This document shows positions 24,321-31,787 of a DNA stretch of 64,000 nucleotides, piece by piece; the stretch's first letter is position 1, and each line of letters starts with the position of its first letter. The position numbers were made by a program, and so were the translations under genes. The stretch covers positions 62,001-126,000 of the forward strand of contig NZ_BMTD01000007.1 in the NCBI RefSeq assembly GCF_014649495.1, written 5' to 3'. Source of the DNA: Streptomyces filipinensis (lineage in GTDB: Bacteria; Actinomycetota; Actinomycetes; Streptomycetales; Streptomycetaceae). The notes under the pieces are model-generated. The model was not told the DNA's origin. It saw only the letters and a list, made by a program, of their open reading frames with translations, and did no database searches.

Positions 24321-24595
24321 CCGACACGAGCCCGCCGCCCCCGCCGGCGGCCGGCAACCTGGACTACCGCGTCGCCCACCTCGCCGAGCACCTGGCCGCC
24401 GGACCCCTCGGGGAACTCGGCGTACGAGTGGAGATGCGCGGCGACGCCGTCCTGCTGACCGGCACCGTGCCGTCCGCCCAGTGCCGGGACGACATCTGCC
24501 ACATGGCCCGCGAGGAACTGGCGGAGCATCCCGTCCACTGCGACATCCTCGTCGCCGGGACCTCCTCGCCCGACCACGGAGAGGACCTGACATGA
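24317..24595 (+). CDS. BON-domain protein
   Basis: The 92-residue protein is essentially one BON domain (about 20-82): RVAHLAEHLAAGPLGELGVRVEMRGDAVLLTGTVPSAQCRDDICHMAREELAEHPVHCDILVAG, with the conserved GxVxLxGxV strand. BON domains usually bind membranes or lipids in secreted proteins, yet no signal peptide is present here, so it is likely cytosolic. It overlaps both neighbours by ATGA, so the three proteins should be made in similar amounts and may form a complex. Its function in the operon is unknown. Confidence 0.85.
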   Translation: MTDTSPPPPPAAGNLDYRVAHLAEHLAAGPLGELGVRVEMRGDAVLLTGTVPSAQCRDDICHMAREELAEHPVHCDILVAGTSSPDHGEDLT

Positions 24596-25329
24596 TCCGC
24601 GTCGCGGCCGTCGGGGACATCCACATGGGCCCCGAGAGCCAGGGCACGCTGCGCCCCTCCTTCGAGACGCTCCCCGGGTGCGCCGACGTCCTGCTGCTCG
24701 CCGGCGACCTCACCCGGCACGGCACCCCGGAGGAGGCCGCGGTCGTCGCACGGGAGATCAAGGACATCGGGGTGCCGGTCGTCGCCGTCCTCGGCAACCA
24801 CGACCACCACGACGAACGGCCCGAGGAGGTCGCCGCGATCCTCCGCGACGCCGGGGCCCACGTCCTGGAGGGGCAGTCCGCCGTCGTCACCGCGGGCGAG
24901 CGCCGGATCGGGGTCGCGGGGACCAAGGGCTTCGGCGGCGGATTCGTCGGACGCTGCGCCGGGGAGTTCGGCGAACCGCTCATGAAGGAGTTCGTCCGCT
25001 ACAGCCGCCGGTGCGCCGACACCCTGCACACCGCCCTGAAGGAGCTGGCCGACTGCGACGTGCGGATCGCCCTGACCCACTTCTCACCCGTGCCGGACAC
25101 CCTCGCCGGGGAGCCGCAGGAGATCTATCCGTTCCTCGGCAGCTATCTGCTGGCGGAGGCGATCGACACCGGCGGCGCCGACCTGGCCGTGCACGGCCAC
25201 GCCCACGCCGGCACCGAGCACGGCATGACCAGCGGCGGCGTGCGCGTGCGGAACGTGGCCCAGCCGGTGATCCAACAGGCCTTCCACGTGTACCACCTGC
25301 CGGGCCGGGAGCAGCACCCGCAGCGGTGA
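24592..25329 (+). CDS. Metallophosphoesterase
   Basis: The 245-residue enzyme shows all calcineurin-type motifs in order: GDIHMG (Asp8, His10), LLAGDLTRHG, LGNHDHHDE, ALTHFSPVPDT and GHAHAG. These residues bind two metal ions and hydrolyse phosphomono- or diesters. It is close in length to small cytosolic phosphodiesterases. It overlaps the BON gene by four bases and ends the three-gene operon. Pairing with a nucleotidyltransferase suggests opposing addition and removal of a nucleotide or phosphate group; that is inference. Confidence 0.92.
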   Translation: MIRVAAVGDIHMGPESQGTLRPSFETLPGCADVLLLAGDLTRHGTPEEAAVVAREIKDIGVPVVAVLGNHDHHDERPEEVAAILRDAGAHVLEGQSAVVTAGERRIGVAGTKGFGGGFVGRCAGEFGEPLMKEFVRYSRRCADTLHTALKELADCDVRIALTHFSPVPDTLAGEPQEIYPFLGSYLLAEAIDTGGADLAVHGHAHAGTEHGMTSGGVRVRNVAQPVIQQAFHVYHLPGREQHPQR

Positions 25330-25423
25330 GTCCAGCCCCGGCAGGCGTCAGACACCGGGCCCGGCAGGTGGCGACCCGCCGAGGCTCTCTCCCGGATCCT
25401 GCGGGGACCGCAATGTCCCGCCC

Positions 25424-26413
25424 CTAGCGGTTGACCGCCCGCATGCCCGCCTCGTCGTACCGCTCGCCCGCCGCCTCGGGCAGCTCCGCGTCGATACGGG
25501 CCAGGTCCTCCTCGGTCAGCCCGATACCGACGGCACCGGCGTTCTGCTCCAGGTAGCCGCGGCGCTTGGTGCCCGGGATCGGCACCAGGTCCTCGCCCTG
25601 GGCCAGCACCCAGGCGATGGCCAGCTGGGCCGGGGTCACGTCCTTCTCGGCGGCGATCTCCTTCACCTTCGCCGCCAGTCGCAGGTTCGCCTCCAGGTTG
25701 GCGTCCGTGAAGCGCGGGTTGGCGCGGCGGAAGTCGTTCTCGTCCAGCTCGTCCGGCGAGGTGAAGCGGCCCGCGAGGAAGCCGCGGCCGAGCGGGGAGT
25801 ACGGCACGAAGCCGATGCCCAGCTCCCGGCACGCGGGCAGCACCTCGGCCTCCACGTCCCGCGTCCACAGCGAGTACTCGCTCTGCACCGCGGTGATCGG
25901 GTGCACGGCGTGCGCCCGCCGGATGGTCTCCGCGCTCGCCTCGCTCAGCCCGATGTGGCGCACCTTGCCCTCGGCGACCAGCTCGCCCAGCGCGCCGACC
26001 GTCTCCTCGATGGGCACGTCCGGGTCGACCCGGTGCTGGTAGTACAGGTCGATGTGGTCCGTGCCGAGCCGCTCCAGCGAGCCGTGCACCGAGGCGCGCA
26101 CGTGCTCGGCCGAGCCGTCCTGCCGGCCGATCGTGCTCATGTCGCCGGGTACGGCTTCGTCCATGCGGTAGTTGAACTTGGTCGCGATCACGTACTCGTC
26201 GCGATGTCCCCGTATCGCCTCGCCGACCAGCGACTCGTTGGTCAGCGGCCCGTACACCTGGGCCGTGTCGAGGAAGTCGACGCCCAGTTCCAGGGCCCGC
26301 CGGATGGTCGCGATGCCCTCCTCCTGGTCGGCGGATCCGTAGAAGGCGGACATCCCCATGCATCCGAGGCCGATGGCCGATACCTGGAGGTCCCGCAGAC
26401 TGCGCTTCTGCAT
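25424..26413 (-). CDS. Aldo/keto reductase
   Basis: The 329-residue enzyme is a standard (beta/alpha)8 aldo/keto reductase: IGLGCMGMSAFYG, DTAQVYGPLTNESLVGEAI (catalytic Asp and Tyr), ATKFNYRM (catalytic Lys), YYQHRVDP (His) and the NADPH-binding tail IPGTKRRGYLEQNAGAV. It resembles the MerR/stress-associated group also seen in YajO/AKR13-type enzymes. The start at 26413 is the first before the conserved MQKRSLRDLQVSAIGLG. A MerR-type promoter lies about 150 bases upstream on the same strand, giving a long leader. Expected role is NADPH-dependent reduction of aldehydes. Confidence 0.92.
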   Translation of the reverse strand: MQKRSLRDLQVSAIGLGCMGMSAFYGSADQEEGIATIRRALELGVDFLDTAQVYGPLTNESLVGEAIRGHRDEYVIATKFNYRMDEAVPGDMSTIGRQDGSAEHVRASVHGSLERLGTDHIDLYYQHRVDPDVPIEETVGALGELVAEGKVRHIGLSEASAETIRRAHAVHPITAVQSEYSLWTRDVEAEVLPACRELGIGFVPYSPLGRGFLAGRFTSPDELDENDFRRANPRFTDANLEANLRLAAKVKEIAAEKDVTPAQLAIAWVLAQGEDLVPIPGTKRRGYLEQNAGAVGIGLTEEDLARIDAELPEAAGERYDEAGMRAVNR

Positions 26414-27197
26414 GCGATGTCCCAGCCTTTCCTGCGCACTCGATCGTCGTTCCGTACGGCACGGGCCGTGGTCCGCCCTGTTTCCATCTAGCGACGGATC
26501 GCGGCACCCGGCATCCCGTGGGGGAGGCCGGGCGCGGGCACCCTCGTGCCGGACGTCCGCGACGCTACGAGTTGGAGCGCTCTCCAAGTCAAGCCGCGCT
26601 CCGGGCCGGGCTACGCGCCCAGCCGGACCGGCAGCTCGAACAGGTCGTTCCGGGTGATCACCGGATCGTTCCCCAGCCGGGACAGGGCGGCGATCGGCGC
26701 CCGAGGTGGGCAGGGGTGTGTTCGTGGCGAGACATGACACTCGGTGGTGAAGGGACGGTCACCGTACGAGAGTTCGTGATCGGATCAGAAAGGTTTCGCG
26801 TTCGTTGAATGAACTGAGCGGTCGTTCCGGCGCGTTGGACTGAAGAGGGCGACTGCGACGCCCCGCCCCGCGCACGCCGCCGGAGCCGTACGGGAGTCGC
26901 GGGGGCCTCGTTCCGCAGGACGGGTCCGAGAGGGTGGAGGTTGCCCCGCGCTCCTCGATTCCCGGCCCCGCGCGCCTGTGGGTCTTCCCACACCCGCGCG
27001 TCCCCGCAATGGATCTTGACGCCTGTCCTCCGGCTCGCTGGACTGTCCCCGATCGGGCCTCACCGCCGCAGCTCTACGTTGACGCCCGGAACGGGCGAAC
27101 GCCGGCAGAAAGCCCCGCACGGTCCGACCACCGTGAGCGGGGTGAAGGGGGCGAGGGACATGACGGGGGAGCCGCAGGCGATGGGCTGCCGTGCCTC
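26414..27197. other. 784-bp intergenic region
   Basis: The region between the divergent aldo/keto reductase and rhomboid-like genes contains the MerR-type promoter at 26562-26592. Otherwise I see no convincing gene. A short frame ending in ATGA overlap with the rhomboid-like gene (MTGEPQAMGCRAS from 27160, preceded by GGGGGCGAGG) may be a leader peptide. The stretch 26740-26830 is less GC-rich and includes GTTC/GAAC half sites. Confidence 0.5.
26562..26592 (-). promoter_or_regulatory. MerR-type promoter with 19-bp spacer and embedded palindrome
   Basis: On the minus strand a -35 TTGACT (26592-26587) and a -10 TAGCGT (26567-26562) are separated by 19 bases. The spacer contains the dyad TTGGAG-N4-CTCCAA (26572-26587). 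An over-long spacer with a central dyad is the signature of MerR-family activated promoters, where the regulator untwists DNA. It points to the aldo/keto reductase gene. Confidence 0.7.
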
Positions 27198-28094
27198 ATG
27201 ACGACTGAAGGGCACACCGACCGTCACCGCTCACTGCCCGCACGGCTCGCCCGGTTCACCGCGCGGACGCTGCGGACCGAGTGGTGTGCGATCGTCGTCG
27301 ACCCGGTGCGGTGCCTCACCCGGCGCGGTGTGTCCGCGCTCCTCCTGGGGTTCGTCGCCGCGTTCGGCGTGGTCTTCTGCCACGACGTCGCCCAGCACCC
27401 GCTCGGCCGGCTGTGGGTCCAGCGCCTCGGGGGCGTCGACGCCGACCTCCCGCTGTGGCTCTCGCTGCTGCGTACGCCCGTGTCGCTGTACGTCCCCGCA
27501 CTCGACCTGCCCGTGTGGGCGGGCATCACCCAGCTCTTCCTCGCCTTCGCCCTCGCCGAACTGCTCCTGGGCCGGGCCCGGACCCTGGCGATCGCCTACG
27601 TCACCACCCTGGCCGGCACGCTCGCCGCCCGCGTGATGATCGCGCTGGGCCCCGGCTGGTGGGGCCTCGGGCTGCCGCCGGCGTACGGCCAGGTGCTCGA
27701 CACGGGACCCTCCGCGGCCATCGTCGGCCTGTTCACCTATCTCGCGGTGATCAGACGCGCGCCGCTGGTGTTCGCCCTGACCGGCGGCTCGATGGTGGGG
27801 CAGTCCCTCGCCGTGCCCGACCTGGCCGGCCGCGAGCACCTGGTCGCGGTGGTCACGGCGATCCTCCTCGGCCTCCTGCACGGCCGCCGTGCTCGCCCGC
27901 GCGACCGTGTGCGGTCCCCGCGGCCGGCGCGGACCACGCGGTCCGGCGGTCCCGCCCCGGCCGGGACCCGGCACCGCCACCCCGCCCCCGCCGAGCCGGC
28001 GCAGGTCCCCGCGCCCGCCCCGCCCGGCGCCCCGTCCGCTCCGGCGACCGCCGACCGTACGCGCGACACGGCGATGACATCCCTGGAATGCTGA
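27198..28094 (+). CDS. Rhomboid-like membrane protein
   Basis: The 298-residue protein has a charged N-terminus (about 45 residues), six hydrophobic segments (about 50-235) and a Pro/Ala-rich tail. The fourth segment contains LDTGPSAAIVGLFTYL, with Ser in the position of the rhomboid GxSG nucleophile. The last has GREHLVAVVTAILLGLLHG, with a His matching the second catalytic residue. It resembles rhomboid-like proteins of actinobacteria; whether it is an active intramembrane protease is uncertain because the GASG context is altered. The ATG at 27198 is the only good start before the first helix and overlaps the stop of a possible leader ORF. Confidence 0.75.
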   Translation: MTTEGHTDRHRSLPARLARFTARTLRTEWCAIVVDPVRCLTRRGVSALLLGFVAAFGVVFCHDVAQHPLGRLWVQRLGGVDADLPLWLSLLRTPVSLYVPALDLPVWAGITQLFLAFALAELLLGRARTLAIAYVTTLAGTLAARVMIALGPGWWGLGLPPAYGQVLDTGPSAAIVGLFTYLAVIRRAPLVFALTGGSMVGQSLAVPDLAGREHLVAVVTAILLGLLHGRRARPRDRVRSPRPARTTRSGGPAPAGTRHRHPAPAEPAQVPAPAPPGAPSAPATADRTRDTAMTSLEC

Positions 28095-28251
28095 TTCCGT
28101 CGGATGCGGGTGTGGCGCGGCCCACCCCGTCGATGTGATGGTTTTCGCACGTCGACACGCGCGGGCACCCCCTAGGGTTTGCCGCGGATACGGCAGGGCG
28201 TGGCTGACACCATGGTGTTCGTCGCCGGCAGGCAGCTGAAGGGAATCCAGG

Positions 28252-31200
28252 ATGTTCCGCAAGGTGCTGGTCGCCAACCGAGGAGAGATCGCGATCCGCG
28301 CGTTCCGGGCGGGCTACGAACTCGGCGCGCGCACCGTCGCCGTGTTCCCGCACGAGGACCGCAACTCGCTGCACCGGCTCAAGGCAGACGAGGCGTACGA
28401 GATCGGGGAGCCGGGGCACCCGGTGCGGGCCTATCTCTCCGTCGAGGAGATCGTGGCCGCCGCCCGCCGGGCCGGCGCCGACGCCGTCTATCCGGGTTAC
28501 GGCTTCCTGTCCGAGAACCCGGAACTGGCCCGCGCCTGCGAGGAGGCGGGCATCACCTTCGTCGGCCCGAGCACGGCCACCCTGGAGCTGACCGGCAACA
28601 AGGCCCGGGCGGTCGCCGCCGCCCGCGCGGCGGGCGTGCCCGTGCTCGGCTCCTCCCAGCCCTCCACCGACGTCGACGAACTGGTGCGGGCGGCCGAGGA
28701 GATCGGCTTCCCCGTCTTCGTCAAGGCCGTCGCGGGCGGCGGCGGGCGCGGCATGCGCCGCGTGGAGGACCCTGCCCAGCTGCGCGAGTCCATCGAGGCC
28801 GCCTCCCGCGAGGCCGCCTCCGCGTTCGGTGACCCGACCGTCTTCCTGGAGAAGGCCGTCGTCGACCCGCGCCACATCGAGGTGCAGATCCTCGCCGACG
28901 GCGAGGGCAACGTCATCCACCTCTACGAGCGCGACTGCTCGCTCCAGCGCCGCCACCAGAAGGTCATCGAGCTGGCCCCCGCGCCCAACCTCGACCCCGA
29001 GGTGCGCGCGCGGATCTGCGACGACGCCGTGCGCTTCGCCCGCGAGATCGGTTACCGCAACGCGGGCACCGTCGAGTTCCTGCTCGACCCCGACGGCAAC
29101 CACGTCTTCATCGAGATGAACCCGCGCATCCAGGTCGAGCACACGGTGACCGAGGAGGTCACCGACGTCGACCTGGTCCAGGCCCAGCTGCGCATCGCCT
29201 CGGGCGAGACCCTCGCCGACCTCGGCCTCGCCCAGGAGACCATCACCCTGCGCGGCGCCGCCCTGCAGTGCCGTATCACCACCGAGGACCCCGCCAACGG
29301 CTTCCGCCCGGACACCGGCCGGATCAGCGCCTACCGCTCCCCGGGCGGCTCCGGCATCCGCCTGGACGGCGGCACCACCCACGCCGGTACGGAGATCAGC
29401 GCGCACTTCGACTCGATGCTGGTCAAGCTCACCTGCCGGGGCCGGGACTTCAAGGCCGCCGTCGGCCGGGCCCGGCGTGCCGTCGCCGAGTTCCGGATCC
29501 GCGGCGTGGCCACCAACATCCCCTTCCTCCAGGCCGTCCTGGACGACCCCGACTTCCAGGCCGGGCGGGTCACCACCTCCTTCATCGAGCAGCGTCCGCA
29601 CCTGCTGACCGCCCGCTCCTCCGCGGACCGCGGCACCAAGCTGCTCACCTACCTCGCCGACGTGACCGTCAACAAGCCGCACGGCGGGCGCCCCGACCTG
29701 CTCGACCCGGTCACCAAGCTCCCGCCGCTCCCGGCCGGCGAACCCCCGGCCGGCTCCCGCCAGCTGCTGGTCGACCTCGGCCCCGAGGGCTTCGCCCGCC
29801 GGCTGCGCGAGTCGCCGACCATCGGCGTCACCGACACCACCTTCCGCGACGCACACCAGTCCCTGCTCGCCACCCGGGTGCGCACCAAGGACCTCCTCGC
29901 CGTCGCCCCGGTCGTCGCCCGCACCCTGCCGCAGCTGCTGTCCCTGGAGTGCTGGGGCGGCGCCACCTACGACGTGGCGCTGCGCTTCCTCGCCGAGGAC
30001 CCCTGGGAGCGGCTGGCCGCGCTGCGCGAGGCCGTCCCCAACATCTGTCTGCAGATGCTGCTGCGCGGCCGCAACACCGTCGGCTACACCCCGTACCCGA
30101 CCGAGGTCACCGACGCCTTCGTGCAGGAGGCCGCCGCCACCGGCATCGACATCTTCCGCATCTTCGACGCCCTCAACGACGTCGGCCAGATGCGCCCCGC
30201 CATCGACGCCGTACGCGAGACCGGAACCGCGATCGCCGAGGTCGCCCTCTGCTACACCGCCGACCTCAACGACCCGTCCGAGCGGCTCTACACCCTCGAC
30301 TACTACCTGCGCCTGGCCGAGCAGATCGTCGACGCCGGCGCGCACGTCCTCGCCATCAAGGACATGGCGGGCCTGCTGCGCGCCCCGGCCGCCGCCAAGC
30401 TGGTCTCCGCGCTGCGCCGCGAGTTCGACCTGCCCGTGCATCTGCACACGCACGACACGGCCGGCGGTCAGCTCGCCACCTACCTGGCCGCGATCCAGGC
30501 CGGCGCCGACGCGGTGGACGGCGCGGTGGCCTCCATGGCCGGTACGACCTCGCAGCCGTCGCTGTCCGCGCTCGTCGCCGCCACCGACCACTCCGAGCGG
30601 CCCACCGGCCTCGACCTGGGGGCCGTCGGCGACCTGGAGCCGTACTGGGAGGGGGTCCGCAGGATCTACGCCCCCTTCGAGGCGGGCCTCGCCTCCCCGA
30701 CCGGCCGCGTCTACCACCACGAGATCCCCGGCGGGCAGCTGTCCAACCTGCGCACGCAGGCCGTCGCCCTCGGCCTCGGCGACCGCTTCGAGGCCATCGA
30801 GGCCATGTACGCCGCCGCCGACCGCATCCTCGGCCGCCTGGTCAAGGTCACCCCTTCCTCCAAGGTGGTCGGCGACCTCGCCCTGCACCTGGTCGGCGCC
30901 GGAGTCTCCCCGGAGGCCTTCGAGGAGACGCCGGACAGGTTCGACATCCCGGACTCGGTCATCGGCTTCCTGCGCGGCGAGCTGGGCACTCCGCCCGGCG
31001 GCTGGCCCGAGCCGTTCCGCACCAAGGCCCTGCGGGGCCGGTCCGCGCCCAAGCCCGCGCCCGAGCTGTCCGCCGAGGACCGCGAGGGCCTGGCCAAGGA
31101 CCGCCGCGCCACCCTCAACCGGCTGCTGTTCCCGGGCCCGACGCGGGAGTTCGAGACGCACCGGCAGGCCTTCGGCGACACCAGCGTCCTGGACAGCAAG

Positions 31201-31626
31201 GCCTTCTTCTACGGGCTGCGCCCGGGCAAGGAGTACGCCGTCGACCTGGAGCCCGGCGTCCGGCTGCTGATCGAGCTGCAGGCGGTCGGCGAGGCCGACG
31301 AGCGCGGTATGCGCACCGTGATGTCCTCGCTCAACGGCCAGCTGCGCCCGATCCAGGTCCGCGACCGCGCCGCCGCCTCGGACGTGCCGGTGACGGAGAA
31401 GGCCGACCGCGCCAACCCCGGCCATGTCGCCGCGCCGTTCGCCGGTGTGGTGACCCTGGCGGTGGCCGAGGGCGACGAGGTGGCGGCCGGTGCCACCGTC
31501 GCCACCATCGAGGCGATGAAGATGGAGGCCACCATCACCGCGCCGAAGGCGGGCCGGGTGTCGCGCCTCGCCATCAACCGGATCCAGCAGGTGGAGGGCG
31601 GCGACCTGCTGGTCGAGCTCGCCTGA
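28252..31626 (+). CDS. pyc: Pyruvate carboxylase
   Basis: The 1124-residue biotin enzyme has all domains of a single-chain pyruvate carboxylase. The biotin carboxylase (1-450) has FRKVLVANRGEIAIRAFRA, KAVAGGGGRGMRR and FIEMNPRIQVEHTVTEEVTDVDLV. The carboxyltransferase (about 525-800) has TDTTFRDAHQSLLATRVRT, the metal-binding HLHTHDTAGG, and LNDVGQMRPAIDAVRETG. An allosteric/tetramer region follows. The biotinyl domain has EAMKMEA with the biotinylated Lys1090. It carboxylates pyruvate to oxaloacetate for anaplerosis. The ATG has AGGGAATCCAGG upstream. It is monocistronic, followed by a strong terminator. Confidence 0.98.
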   Translation: MFRKVLVANRGEIAIRAFRAGYELGARTVAVFPHEDRNSLHRLKADEAYEIGEPGHPVRAYLSVEEIVAAARRAGADAVYPGYGFLSENPELARACEEAGITFVGPSTATLELTGNKARAVAAARAAGVPVLGSSQPSTDVDELVRAAEEIGFPVFVKAVAGGGGRGMRRVEDPAQLRESIEAASREAASAFGDPTVFLEKAVVDPRHIEVQILADGEGNVIHLYERDCSLQRRHQKVIELAPAPNLDPEVRARICDDAVRFAREIGYRNAGTVEFLLDPDGNHVFIEMNPRIQVEHTVTEEVTDVDLVQAQLRIASGETLADLGLAQETITLRGAALQCRITTEDPANGFRPDTGRISAYRSPGGSGIRLDGGTTHAGTEISAHFDSMLVKLTCRGRDFKAAVGRARRAVAEFRIRGVATNIPFLQAVLDDPDFQAGRVTTSFIEQRPHLLTARSSADRGTKLLTYLADVTVNKPHGGRPDLLDPVTKLPPLPAGEPPAGSRQLLVDLGPEGFARRLRESPTIGVTDTTFRDAHQSLLATRVRTKDLLAVAPVVARTLPQLLSLECWGGATYDVALRFLAEDPWERLAALREAVPNICLQMLLRGRNTVGYTPYPTEVTDAFVQEAAATGIDIFRIFDALNDVGQMRPAIDAVRETGTAIAEVALCYTADLNDPSERLYTLDYYLRLAEQIVDAGAHVLAIKDMAGLLRAPAAAKLVSALRREFDLPVHLHTHDTAGGQLATYLAAIQAGADAVDGAVASMAGTTSQPSLSALVAATDHSERPTGLDLGAVGDLEPYWEGVRRIYAPFEAGLASPTGRVYHHEIPGGQLSNLRTQAVALGLGDRFEAIEAMYAAADRILGRLVKVTPSSKVVGDLALHLVGAGVSPEAFEETPDRFDIPDSVIGFLRGELGTPPGGWPEPFRTKALRGRSAPKPAPELSAEDREGLAKDRRATLNRLLFPGPTREFETHRQAFGDTSVLDSKAFFYGLRPGKEYAVDLEPGVRLLIELQAVGEADERGMRTVMSSLNGQLRPIQVRDRAAASDVPVTEKADRANPGHVAAPFAGVVTLAVAEGDEVAAGATVATIEAMKMEATITAPKAGRVSRLAINRIQQVEGGDLLVELA

Positions 31627-31653
31627 GCCACGCCCGCACGGCACGCACGACAA

Positions 31654-31685
31654 GGCCCCGTGGTACCGGAAGGTGCCACGGGGCC
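31654..31685 (+). terminator. Terminator hairpin after pyc with GNRA-type loop
   Basis: GGCCCCGTGG (31654-31663) pairs with CCACGGGGCC (31676-31685). The inner bases continue the helix, with T-G wobble, to a GGAA tetraloop, giving a near 14-base stem 28 bases after the pyc stop. Confidence 0.85.
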
Positions 31686-31787
31686 GACGCCGACGGCGAG
31701 GAGAGCGAAGGGACTGGATTTAATCCCTATGCCAGGAGAGGTGAGAAGGAAGCCCCTTCATGGCCTCGCCGTCGCTCACGTTAGCAG

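Noticed and set aside
27853..31653. 1266-codon open frame on the minus strand opposite pyruvate carboxylase
   Set aside because: It is an antisense shadow of pyc caused by high GC; the sequence is low-complexity Gly/Arg/Val-rich and matches no family.
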